Positions 1 through 7,683 of a DNA stretch of 64,000 bases are shown here, in pieces (within the stretch, counting starts at the first letter, position 1; every line of letters starts with the position of its first letter). This stretch comes from Mycoplasmatota bacterium (GTDB lineage Bacteria > Bacillota_I > Bacilli_A > Izemoplasmatales > Hujiaoplasmataceae). The stretch is taken from contig JAGLYJ010000001.1 in assembly GCA_023132365.1 (NCBI GenBank), positions 31,813 to 95,812 of the forward strand, written 5' to 3'. The notes under the pieces are model-generated. The model made no database searches, had not been told where the DNA came from, and saw only the letters and a list, made by a program, of their open reading frames with translations. The translations under genes were made by a program, and so were the position numbers.

Positions 1-219
1 GCTTTTCCAGATTGCGAAAACAGAAACATAAACCTTGTTAAAAAACGCAAAAATCAATTGATATTTTCAACGTTTGCATACTTAATAGTAACTGGATTGG
101 CAACGTACGTAAATCTAGAGTGGCTCATAATAAGTACAAATTGGTTTGTGTTTGTTGCAATAGGATTATTATTCTGGCCATTAGTGATGCTTTATCAGTA
201 TTTAAGCGCGAGGAAATAA
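1..219 (+). CDS. C-terminal end of an uncharacterised membrane protein (5'-truncated)
   Basis: Frame 1 is open from the window edge to TAA at 217-219, giving the last 72 residues of a protein. What is visible is a basic stretch (KKRKN) followed by two hydrophobic segments, roughly residues 23-40 and 46-66, each long enough to span the membrane, and a short basic tail (SARK). The gene ends 4 bases before the TTG start of the Gx transporter gene, so the two are almost certainly cotranscribed. I cannot name the family from the tail alone. DUF6320-like two- or three-helix proteins end in a similar way, but that is a weak impression. Confidence 0.6.
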   Translation, partial: AFPDCENRNINLVKKRKNQLIFSTFAYLIVTGLATYVNLEWLIISTNWFVFVAIGLLFWPLVMLYQYLSARK

Positions 220-223
220 GGTT

Positions 224-733
224 TTGAAAACTAGAAAAATTGTATTTTTGTCTTTAATGATTTCGATAAGCATAGTACTAAGCATCGTTGAGTCTTCAAT
301 ATCCATATTGTTCTTTGCATTTCCTGGGATGAAATTAGGACTAGCAAATATTGCAACTATGGTTGTTGTATTTACGATAGGGAGAAAAGAAGGCGCAATT
401 GTATCTATATTTAGAATTTTTATTGTAGGATTAATTTATAGTGGATTATTCACACCATCATTTTGGATAAGTTTTACTGGAGGGGTATTAGCTTTATTGG
501 TTTTATTGAGCTTAAAGAGTTCTAAACTATCAATAATGACAATATCAGTTCTATCAGCTTTAATGCATATGGTTGGTCAAATAATAGCTGCTATAGTAGT
601 AGTAAAAACAACGTTGTTGATTTACTATTTGCCATATATGATTTTGTTATCAATTCCAACTGGAATAATAACTGGATATCTAGCGAAACGAATAATTTTT
701 GGCTTTTCAGAAAAAATTGTATTAATAAAATAA
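224..733 (+). CDS. Gx transporter family protein (heptaprenyl diphosphate synthase component I-like)
   Basis: A 169-residue, almost wholly hydrophobic protein with about five membrane segments. The PGMKLGLANIATM stretch near residue 34 is the hallmark of the Gx transporter / Hpre_diP_synt_I family (COG4769). Members resemble the S components of ECF transporters and are often found with NusG-domain-II and ApbE proteins in flavin or quinone electron-transfer loci. Both neighbours occur here (ApbE at 762-1928, NusG_II at 1988-2488). The start is TTG at 224, with the purine-rich GAGGAAATAAGG directly upstream overlapping the previous gene's end. The family is confident, but the transported substrate cannot be told from sequence. 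Confidence 0.85.
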   Translation: MKTRKIVFLSLMISISIVLSIVESSISILFFAFPGMKLGLANIATMVVVFTIGRKEGAIVSIFRIFIVGLIYSGLFTPSFWISFTGGVLALLVLLSLKSSKLSIMTISVLSALMHMVGQIIAAIVVVKTTLLIYYLPYMILLSIPTGIITGYLAKRIIFGFSEKIVLIK

Positions 734-761
734 CACCTTCAAATTTTGAAGGTGTTTTGTT
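732..761. terminator. Bidirectional intrinsic terminator
   Basis: Stem ACACCTTC (733-740) pairs with GAAGGTGT (748-755) around an AT loop, with T-rich sequence on the plus side and A-rich sequence on the other. It sits between the convergent Gx transporter and ApbE genes and can serve both. Confidence 0.85.
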
Positions 762-1928
762 TTATTCTAATAAGTAAACATATTGATCAAAACCATCTGA
801 ATAGATAATATTATCATCATCTACATACCAGACTGCTTCTAAGTCTTCATAATTATTTACAAATTCTAATGCTTCATCTAATGGTAGTAAAAAGATTGCT
901 GTGGATAATAAATCGGCCATTGCTGAATCCGGATAAACAATAGTAATGCTTTTACAGTAACCACCAGGATAATATGTAGTTGGGTCTATAATGTGGTGAT
1001 ATATTTCAGATGTGACAACATCTTTAAAATATCTTTGGTTAACACCACTTGTAACTAGTGCGATACCTGAAGGCATTTGTATATATTGAAAATATTCATT
1101 TATCAATTGAAATTCTGTTACAGGTTTAATCAAAGCTATATAGTAATAGCCATCTTCGCTATTCGGATTAGTACCACCGGCAAAAACATTTGAGTTACCA
1201 ACATTGAGTAGGTACTTGATGTTTAGGGTATCTAAGTGATCTGAAATAACTTTAGTAACATAACCTTTTCCATATCCCCCTAGGTCAATTGACATATTTT
1301 CACTAGCAAAATCTATGGTCATATTACTTGAGTTTAGGATAATATCAGAAGGATTGATATTGAATGTAACACCGTCAATTTCCGTTGGTACAGGGCAATA
1401 GGAAATCCCCATTTCTGTGGTATTACTGCAATCATCACTATTCCTTGCATCGTGCCAAATTTCCAGAACTGGACCTAGTGCAATATCGAATAAAGGAATA
1501 TCGTCTTTGGTGATCAAATTGTCATTGTCCAGTGCAAATTCTATAGCACCAAATAGAATTTCTTCTATCACTAAGGGTTCATCAGAATGATTGATTGTAT
1601 AAACATTATTAATTCCAAGGTATTCATTATATTTATCTAAATATTGATGATAAGTTTCTAAAGTATCCTCAAAATAATCAAATATTTCTAGCACATCATA
1701 ATTATCATTCTCATCGTAGTATAGTTTTAGAGAAACAGTAGTATCAAAATATGAAGTTGTTTTTTTCTCACATAAGTATACATCATCGTATTGTCCAAGA
1801 ACACAGTAGTCAGCATTTGGACTATCTACTGCGCTAGAGCTCGTAGTTGTTGGACTAACTATCAGGTTACAACTCGATAAGGTTATTGTTATGATTAATA
1901 TAGAAATTGTTATAAATAGTTTTTTCAT
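762..1928 (-). CDS. apbE: ApbE-family FAD:protein FMN transferase, lipoprotein
   Basis: A 388-residue secreted lipoprotein. The N-terminus MKKLFITISILIITITLSSC is a lipoprotein signal ending in a lipobox Cys. DLGGYGKGYVTKVISDHL near the middle is the conserved ApbE Mg/FAD-binding motif, and later conserved blocks (NVGNSNVFAGG; TSGVNQRYF) fit the family. ApbE enzymes attach FMN from FAD to Thr or Ser of extracytoplasmic flavoproteins. No FMN-binding substrate protein is visible in the window. The start at 1928 is chosen because AAAAGGAG lies 5-6 bases upstream. A TTG 18 bases further upstream would put that ribosome-binding site inside the coding region. Together with its neighbours it suggests a flavin-based membrane electron-transfer locus. 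Confidence 0.9.
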   Translation of the reverse strand: MKKLFITISILIITITLSSCNLIVSPTTTSSSAVDSPNADYCVLGQYDDVYLCEKKTTSYFDTTVSLKLYYDENDNYDVLEIFDYFEDTLETYHQYLDKYNEYLGINNVYTINHSDEPLVIEEILFGAIEFALDNDNLITKDDIPLFDIALGPVLEIWHDARNSDDCSNTTEMGISYCPVPTEIDGVTFNINPSDIILNSSNMTIDFASENMSIDLGGYGKGYVTKVISDHLDTLNIKYLLNVGNSNVFAGGTNPNSEDGYYYIALIKPVTEFQLINEYFQYIQMPSGIALVTSGVNQRYFKDVVTSEIYHHIIDPTTYYPGGYCKSITIVYPDSAMADLLSTAIFLLPLDEALEFVNNYEDLEAVWYVDDDNIIYSDGFDQYVYLLE

Positions 1929-1961
1929 GAAAACTCCTTTTTTCAAACTTAAAATATAGTG

Positions 1962-1967
1962 TATAAT
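1962..1967 (+). promoter_or_regulatory. -10 element for the NusG_II gene
   Basis: TATAAT at 1962-1967 is followed about 11 bases later by TAGGTGG, a Shine-Dalgarno-like sequence. No convincing -35 is seen. The implied leader is only about 14 bases. Confidence 0.55.
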
Positions 1968-1987
1968 ATATCTGAGTAGGTGGTATT

Positions 1988-2488
1988 ATCAAAAAGATTG
2001 ATATTATTGTAATCGGAATTATTCTTATAGTTGGATTGTTATCCCTTGTGGGATTCAAAGTAATTGAGAACATTAATAAAACCGACAATATATATGCTAA
2101 AGTTGTTTATCATAATAATTTAATATTGATGATTGATTTAAAAAGTATGGAGTACACTGTGTATGATACTGAATATAAAGATCAGGTAATAACCGTTCGA
2201 GCAGATGAAGGGATATTTTATGTGCCGGGGTTAGTTACCACTGATATGGAGGAGCTATATGAAGCTGATGATTTTGCTAGGCTAAATAATATAGTAGGCA
2301 TTAAACTAGAAGTGAAAGATCAGAAAATATCAGTTTTATATCAAGAAAGCCCAAGAGATTTCTGTCAATTACAGCCACCAACTAATTCGCATTTGCGACC
2401 AATAGTTTGTTTGCCAAATGAATTAGTAATAGATATTTATACAAATATGAATAACGATGAGTTTATTCCTGACTCAGTTTTGGAGTGA
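1988..2488 (+). CDS. NusG domain II-containing membrane-anchored protein with a non-canonical start codon
   Basis: The frame encodes KKIDIIVIGIILIVGLLSL, a typical N-terminal anchor of the NusG_II (COG5341) family, followed by a small beta-rich domain with two Cys in the tail (DFCQLQ; PIVCLP). These proteins normally begin MKK-D-hydrophobic. Between the upstream stop at 1973 and TTG at 2036 there is no ATG, GTG or TTG. The codon at the expected position is ATC (1988), with ATT at 1985 just before it, and TAGGTGG lies at 1977-1983. Starting at TTG 2036 would delete most of the membrane anchor. I therefore place the start at ATC 1988, or ATT 1985. A sequencing error in an ATG cannot be excluded. 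The extracytoplasmic role is unknown. The family accompanies Gx transporters and ApbE, as here. Confidence 0.72.
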   Translation: MKKIDIIVIGIILIVGLLSLVGFKVIENINKTDNIYAKVVYHNNLILMIDLKSMEYTVYDTEYKDQVITVRADEGIFYVPGLVTTDMEELYEADDFARLNNIVGIKLEVKDQKISVLYQESPRDFCQLQPPTNSHLRPIVCLPNELVIDIYTNMNNDEFIPDSVLE

Positions 2489-2492
2489 TAAT

Positions 2493-2726
2493 ATGATTTT
2501 AAGTTTAATAGACATTAATGTATTTATTATATCAAGGATTATCTTATTTTTTATTTCGACAATCTTTATTTTTAAAGCTATGCAAGCAATAGATTTTTCA
2601 AAGATTTTTAGAAAAAATTCTGGGGATCAAATTAAATTTCTATTTATGGTTATAGCTATTATTCTAGGTTATTTATTTGTGGATGCAGTAATGTCTATAT
2701 TTGAATGGTTAAATACTTTACTTTAG
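2493..2726 (+). CDS. DUF1146 family small membrane protein (YwzB-like)
   Basis: A 77-residue protein with two membrane segments flanking IDFSKIFRKNSGDQIKFLF, which matches the DUF1146/YwzB pattern (LDF-D-K-hydrophilic turn, then a second helix). In Bacillota this family is often encoded near the ATP synthase or cell-envelope genes, and its function is unknown. ATG 2493 is preferred because TTGGAG sits 8 bases upstream. The frame is open further upstream, but there the reading overlaps the NusG_II gene. Its stop overlaps that of the convergent yigZ gene by four bases, so the two 3' ends share sequence with no terminator between them. Confidence 0.75.
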   Translation: MILSLIDINVFIISRIILFFISTIFIFKAMQAIDFSKIFRKNSGDQIKFLFMVIAIILGYLFVDAVMSIFEWLNTLL

Positions 2727-3334
2727 GCATATTCAGAACTTTGGTTGATAATCTGTAAGTTATCAGTATAATTATTCTTATTGAATAATTGACTTTTAAC
2801 TTCATCGTAATTTAGGGCGTCGATTTTAAATTTGAAAGTAATCTCGTCACTATAAGCTACATCTAAAAGATTCGTATTTTGTCTTAAGTATTTATCAATA
2901 TTACCAATATAATCATAACTACATTTGACTATACACTCATATGTAGTTATTTTTTTAGTTTTAGTAGTAATTTTAATAACTTCTGAAGCACTACTTGAAT
3001 ACGCTCTAATTAAACCGCCAACGCCAAGTTTAATTCCTCCAAAATATCTAATAACTACAACTAAAATATTGGTTAAATCATTCTTCTGCAAGACTTCCAA
3101 AATAGGAAAACCAGCAGTTCTTGTAGGTTCGCCATCATCAGAGGCTTTCTGAATATTACTTTTATCACCTAATATGTAAGCATATGTGTAGTGATTAGCA
3201 TTGGTATATTCTTTTTTTATCAGTTTTAATGATTCCACTACATCACGCTCTTCTTGTATAGGAAGAGCTAATGCAATAAACCTTGACTTTTTTATATGTA
3301 TTTCATTGATTGTTTTTTCTAAAATTGAATTCAT
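2723..3334 (-). CDS. yigZ: YigZ / IMPACT family protein (UPF0029 with C-terminal DUF1949)
   Basis: A 203-residue protein. SDDGEPTRTAGFPILEVL and VVVIRYFGGIKLGVGGLIRAY are the signature blocks of the UPF0029/IMPACT domain (about residues 15-125). The remaining ~75 residues match the position and size of the DUF1949 ferredoxin-like domain. Bacterial YigZ/YvyE proteins are implicated in translation or stress responses, but the molecular role is not established. The promoter is compact: on the minus strand an extended -10 (TGTTATAAT; TATAAT at 3351-3356) lies 16 bases before the ATG, with GGTGAG between them. The stop overlaps the convergent DUF1146 gene. Confidence 0.9.
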   Translation of the reverse strand: MNSILEKTINEIHIKKSRFIALALPIQEERDVVESLKLIKKEYTNANHYTYAYILGDKSNIQKASDDGEPTRTAGFPILEVLQKNDLTNILVVVIRYFGGIKLGVGGLIRAYSSSASEVIKITTKTKKITTYECIVKCSYDYIGNIDKYLRQNTNLLDVAYSDEITFKFKIDALNYDEVKSQLFNKNNYTDNLQIINQSSEYA

Positions 3335-3417
3335 AATCTCACCATAAAATATTATAACATATCATATATTTATTTAGAGTTAATAGTGTAATAAAGTTAG
3401 AAAATAAGGTGCTAATA

Positions 3418-3438
3418 TGGTATAATAATTTAGGTGAT
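3418..3438 (+). promoter_or_regulatory. Extended -10 promoter plus Shine-Dalgarno of cca
   Basis: TGGTATAAT ends at 3426 (TGnTATAAT class), followed by AGGTGAT (3432-3438) and ATG at 3443. The predicted 5' end falls at or next to the Shine-Dalgarno sequence. Confidence 0.7.
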
Positions 3439-3442
3439 TTAG

Positions 3443-4624
3443 ATGAATAATAACTATTTAAAAGGACAAAACGTAATAAAGAAATTGCTTGATCATAACT
3501 ATCAAGCATATTTTGTTGGTGGTTTTGTAAGGGATAGATTATTGGGTCTAGACATCAACGATATTGATATTACAACAAATGCATTGCCTTCAGAAGTACA
3601 GAATATATTTGAGAAGACCAGAGCTACTGGTATTAAATATGGAACTGTAACTGTATTCCAAGGCGCTCAAAAATATGAATTAACTACATTTAGAGCTGAT
3701 ATGAATTACATTGATCATAGAAAACCAGAGAGAGTAGTATTCTCAAATGATTTAGCTGAGGATTTAAAGAGAAGAGATTTTACTATAAATGCATTGGCTA
3801 TGGATTTAAATGAAAAGATTGTTGATATGTTTTCAGGAATAAAGGATTTAGAATTAAAATTAATCCGAGCTATAGGCGACCCAGACATTAGATTTAAAGA
3901 AGATGCTTTACGTATATTAAGAGCATTTAGGTTTGTATCAAAACTTGGTTTTGATATTGAGGAAAAAACCTTTAAAAGTATAATGAAAAATATAAGGTTG
4001 CTAGCCGAGATTTCTAATGAAAGAATACTTTCAGAACTGAAAAAACTCTTAATTTATCCATATAAGGAAAAAGCACTTAAGTTAATGTTGGAAGCCAATA
4101 TTAGCGATGTCTTTCCACAACTTGAAAAGGGGATAAATCTACTTTCGAAACATGAAGGGTATGAAGTTGAGTACTTAGAGTTTTTTGCATTATGTTTCTA
4201 TCTTGAAAAAATTGATATTCCTAAGATATGGCGATTTTCTAATAAAGAAAGAGCAATTATTAATAAAATTATAGAATTAATAACTGTTACAGAAAATGAT
4301 CAATTCAATGAAATGATCATTTTCCGATTAGGGAAGGATCTTCCTTTGATGGCTAACAATATTTCACGCCTTATAAACCCTAGTAATAACCAAGAAAATA
4401 TAATTAATCAAATATATGATAATTTACCTATATATAGAACTTGTGATTTGAAATTTAAAGGACAAGATATTTTAGAGTTATCAACATTAAGTAATGCCGA
4501 AATAATTGGTGATATTATCGATGATATTACTTATCAAGTTATAAGTGGTCAAATTAACAATGATTATCAAGAAATAAAAAATTACACAATGAAGATTTTG
4601 GAGAAGAAATATGAAAAAAAATAA
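3443..4624 (+). CDS. cca: CCA tRNA nucleotidyltransferase
   Basis: A 393-residue class II nucleotidyltransferase of the poly(A) polymerase / CCA-adding family. Near residue 25, GGFVRDRLLGLDINDIDI contains the GG and DxD catalytic signature. RRDFTINALAMD and RILRAFRF are the conserved neck and ATP/CTP-recognition motifs. The enzyme builds or repairs the 3' CCA of tRNA. The length is typical of Bacillota CCA enzymes. There is no HD domain of the gammaproteobacterial type. It is the first gene of an operon with the pullulanase and yhaM genes: the pullulanase start lies 14 bases inside this gene. It is expressed from the compact promoter just upstream. Confidence 0.95.
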   Translation: MNNNYLKGQNVIKKLLDHNYQAYFVGGFVRDRLLGLDINDIDITTNALPSEVQNIFEKTRATGIKYGTVTVFQGAQKYELTTFRADMNYIDHRKPERVVFSNDLAEDLKRRDFTINALAMDLNEKIVDMFSGIKDLELKLIRAIGDPDIRFKEDALRILRAFRFVSKLGFDIEEKTFKSIMKNIRLLAEISNERILSELKKLLIYPYKEKALKLMLEANISDVFPQLEKGINLLSKHEGYEVEYLEFFALCFYLEKIDIPKIWRFSNKERAIINKIIELITVTENDQFNEMIIFRLGKDLPLMANNISRLINPSNNQENIINQIYDNLPIYRTCDLKFKGQDILELSTLSNAEIIGDIIDDITYQVISGQINNDYQEIKNYTMKILEKKYEKK

Positions 4625-6704
4625 TAGACCATTTTATTGTTATTTAGATGATTTTGATGAACTTACAATTATAGTTCCAATTAAGAATTATCACGATATC
4701 AATAAGTATTTTTTGGTTGGTAATGATGAGATAATTAAATTGAATATTTCTCAAAAAATTAATTTGGGCGCAGAAATCAAATTAGTTTGTTTTTTTGATG
4801 CATACATAGATTTAGGTAAAACGTATTTTGTAGAGAATCAGAATAATGAGATGTCAGAACTATATACAGGAAAGATTGTTCGCACTGAACTTTTCGATAA
4901 TGTATATCAGTATAAAAAAAATGACTTAGGATTCACATATACTAAAACAAGTACAAAGTTCAAGATTTGGACTCCAGTTGCTAAGTATGTAAAAATAGAA
5001 TTAGGATCCTCAAAAGGCGATTCTATTATTGCTGATTTAACATATAAGAACTCTGGCGTATGGAGGATAGAATTAGAAGGAGATTATGAGGGGTATAAAT
5101 ACCGATTTATAGTTTTTGTAAATGGTAAGGAAAGCGTTGTTCAAGATCCATATGCAATTACTTCTAACGCAAATGGTGAGTATGCTTTTGTAGTAGACAA
5201 ATCTAAATTTTATCAAATGGAATACAATTCTGATTTTTCAGGAAGTCTTAATGACGCTATACTTTATGAGATGAATGTTAGAGATTTTACTATTGATCCT
5301 TTAATGAATTTCAAAAACAAGGGTAAGTTCTTAGGTATAACAGAAGAAGGCATTTTAACAGAAAATGGATTGTCAGCTGGTATTGATTATTTGAAGGAAC
5401 TAGGCGTAACCCACGTTCAATTAATGCCGATTTTTGATTTCGAAGGTGTTGATGAAAATAATGTTGATTTAAAGTATAATTGGGGTTATAATCCAGTTCA
5501 ATTTTTTGTTCCTGAAGGTTGGTATTCAACAAATCCCAATGATCCTTACGCAAGAATAAATGAATTAAAAATTATGATTGATAAACTTCATGAAAACAAT
5601 ATTTCAGTTGTAATGGATGTGGTGTTTAATCATGTGAATGACGCGAATAAGTTTCCATATGAAAGGCTAGTGCCTGGTTATTCGTTTCATGTAGATAAGC
5701 AAGGCATATTAACTAATATTTCCGGATGTGACAATGATATTGCTAGTCATAGGAAAATGATGAGAAAGTTAATTATTGATAATGTACTTTATTGGGCTAA
5801 GGAATATAAAATAGATGGCTTTAGATTTGATTTAATGGGGCTTATTGATTATGAAACCATTAATGAAGTAAGACAGGAGCTGCATGATTTAAGTAATCAT
5901 ATTATCATGTACGGTGAAGGCTGGAATATGTACTCATCCAATTTAACTGACCGCATGGCTCATATGGCAAACAAAAAGGTTATTCATACAGTTGGGTTCT
6001 TCAACGATAAGTTTAGAGAATCAATCAAAGGGGCTACTTTTAAGGATGATTTATCTGGTTATACTATGGGAAATACAGATGAAATTGAAATAGTTAAGCA
6101 AATGCTTCTAGGCGGTGCAAATAATCGATATATGTTTAAATATACAACTCAAAGCATAAATTATGTTGAGTGTCATGATAACCTTACATACTTTGATAAA
6201 GCATTATACATCACCGATGATATCAATCTGATTGAAAAACAGCAACTACTTGGAATTGCTATGGTGCTATTATCTCAGGGAGTACCATTTATTCACTCTG
6301 GGCAAGAGTTTTTGAGAACTAAACAGAAAGATCATAACTCTTATCGTTCTAGCGATGAAATTAATCTTATTGATTGGAATAGAAGAGATCAGTTTAGTAA
6401 AACAGTCGATTTAGTTAAAGAATTAATTAAGTTAAGAAAAAATTATAAATGCTTTAAATTGAAATCAACCTCAGAAATCAATCAAGCAGTTGAGTTAATT
6501 GAATTAAAATCAAAATCAATAATGATGCACTTCAATCAAAAATGCAATTTATTAATTGTATTTAAACCTAACATTCAAGAAGAAACAATAGTCATACCTG
6601 AGGGATATGGTATAATGTTAGCGACAACAGAAAATTATGAAGTTGAAGAGGAATCTTCATACTTATTGAAAGATATAGGAGCATATATCTTTAGAAAGGA
6701 ATAA
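4611..6704 (+). CDS. pulA: Type I pullulanase (GH13)
   Basis: A 697-residue cytoplasmic enzyme (no signal peptide) that cleaves alpha-1,6 bonds in pullulan, limit dextrins and glycogen. A CBM48-like N-terminal region is followed by the type I pullulanase motif YNWGYNP near residue 289. The GH13 catalytic regions are DVVFNH (~340), GFRFDLMG with the nucleophile Asp (~406), GEGW with the acid/base Glu (~435) and VECHDN (~520). All three catalytic acids are present. The ATG overlaps the end of cca, with GGAGAAG upstream. The absence of a secretion signal suggests debranching of intracellular or imported alpha-glucan, feeding the glycolytic genes elsewhere in the window. Confidence 0.93.
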   Translation: MKKNNRPFYCYLDDFDELTIIVPIKNYHDINKYFLVGNDEIIKLNISQKINLGAEIKLVCFFDAYIDLGKTYFVENQNNEMSELYTGKIVRTELFDNVYQYKKNDLGFTYTKTSTKFKIWTPVAKYVKIELGSSKGDSIIADLTYKNSGVWRIELEGDYEGYKYRFIVFVNGKESVVQDPYAITSNANGEYAFVVDKSKFYQMEYNSDFSGSLNDAILYEMNVRDFTIDPLMNFKNKGKFLGITEEGILTENGLSAGIDYLKELGVTHVQLMPIFDFEGVDENNVDLKYNWGYNPVQFFVPEGWYSTNPNDPYARINELKIMIDKLHENNISVVMDVVFNHVNDANKFPYERLVPGYSFHVDKQGILTNISGCDNDIASHRKMMRKLIIDNVLYWAKEYKIDGFRFDLMGLIDYETINEVRQELHDLSNHIIMYGEGWNMYSSNLTDRMAHMANKKVIHTVGFFNDKFRESIKGATFKDDLSGYTMGNTDEIEIVKQMLLGGANNRYMFKYTTQSINYVECHDNLTYFDKALYITDDINLIEKQQLLGIAMVLLSQGVPFIHSGQEFLRTKQKDHNSYRSSDEINLIDWNRRDQFSKTVDLVKELIKLRKNYKCFKLKSTSEINQAVELIELKSKSIMMHFNQKCNLLIVFKPNIQEETIVIPEGYGIMLATTENYEVEEESSYLLKDIGAYIFRKE

Positions 6705-6708
6705 ACGA

Positions 6709-7635
6709 ATGATAGAAGTTGGCAAGAAACTTTCTTTCTTTGGAAAAGTTTTACAGAAGAATGATTCAACATATGATACATACCCAGTAAATGTTCTTAC
6801 AGAAGAATCAGAAAATGTTATAGTCAGAATACAGAAGGAACAAGAGGTTTCGTTAAATAAAATATACTTTTTTGAAACTGAAACGATTCAGTTTAAAGAC
6901 AAAGTTCATTACTTTGCATCATCAAGAGTGTTATTAGGTGAACTGGAAATTACTGATGCAAGAAAGGAAAAACTACTAAAGTTTTTCTATCATTATGCAC
7001 CAATTGAGATTGAAAAGATCAAGAAGGATATTGAAGAGATTTTATTTAGTTTAGATAATAAAGTTATTAAAGATATAACAATGAAAATTTATAATAGACA
7101 TAAGGATGATTTTTATCTTTATCCGGCGGCTACTAAATTTCACCATGCATATATCTCTGGATTAGCTTATCACACTCATTCAATGTTAATGCTTGCAAAA
7201 GGATTCTTCTCTGTATATCCATTCTTATCAAAAGATTTAGTGAATGCGGGCATAATTTTACATGATATGTGTAAAATATTTGAATTTGATTCTTATGAAG
7301 GCAGTGAATATACAATAAAAGGTAAATTACTAGGACATATTACAATGGGAGCTAATCTTATAAATAATGTTGCTAATGAGTTAAGTTATCAAGACGAAGA
7401 AGAAGCTATGTTGTTGCAGCATATAATTATTAGTCATCATTATTATGGTAATTTTGGATCACCAAGAAAACCAAACATAGCTGAAGCGTTAATTATCCAT
7501 TTTATTGATAACATTGATTCAAAAGCTACTGTATTAGGAGAAGAATTAAATCTAATTGAAACAGGTCACCTAACAAGTAGTATCGGCGTATTAGAACGAG
7601 AAAGATATTATAAGCATAAACTTACAAAGGAATAA
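6709..7635 (+). CDS. yhaM: YhaM-type 3'-5' exoribonuclease (OB + HD domains)
   Basis: A 308-residue protein with an N-terminal OB-fold-like region (residues 1-90) and an HD phosphohydrolase domain. The metal ligands are visible: HHAYISGLAYHTHSML, then GIILHDMCKIFEF (the HD pair), and the second-half histidines in ISHH and HFIDNIDSKA. This layout and length match YhaM of Bacillota, an exoribonuclease acting on RNA and single-stranded DNA. It is the third gene of the cca operon, 4 bases after pulA, and is followed by a strong terminator. Its position beside a tRNA 3'-end enzyme suits an RNA metabolism role. Confidence 0.9.
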   Translation: MIEVGKKLSFFGKVLQKNDSTYDTYPVNVLTEESENVIVRIQKEQEVSLNKIYFFETETIQFKDKVHYFASSRVLLGELEITDARKEKLLKFFYHYAPIEIEKIKKDIEEILFSLDNKVIKDITMKIYNRHKDDFYLYPAATKFHHAYISGLAYHTHSMLMLAKGFFSVYPFLSKDLVNAGIILHDMCKIFEFDSYEGSEYTIKGKLLGHITMGANLINNVANELSYQDEEEAMLLQHIIISHHYYGNFGSPRKPNIAEALIIHFIDNIDSKATVLGEELNLIETGHLTSSIGVLERERYYKHKLTKE

Positions 7636-7640
7636 AAAAA

Positions 7641-7672
7641 AACTGATGTTTTCACATCAGTTATTTTTTTTA
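7641..7672. terminator. Bidirectional intrinsic terminator
   Basis: AACTGATG (7641-7648) pairs with CATCAGTT (7655-7662), with an A-run before and a T-run (7663-7670) after. It lies between the convergent yhaM and parvulin-like genes. Confidence 0.9.
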
Positions 7673-7683
7673 TATTTTAATAT

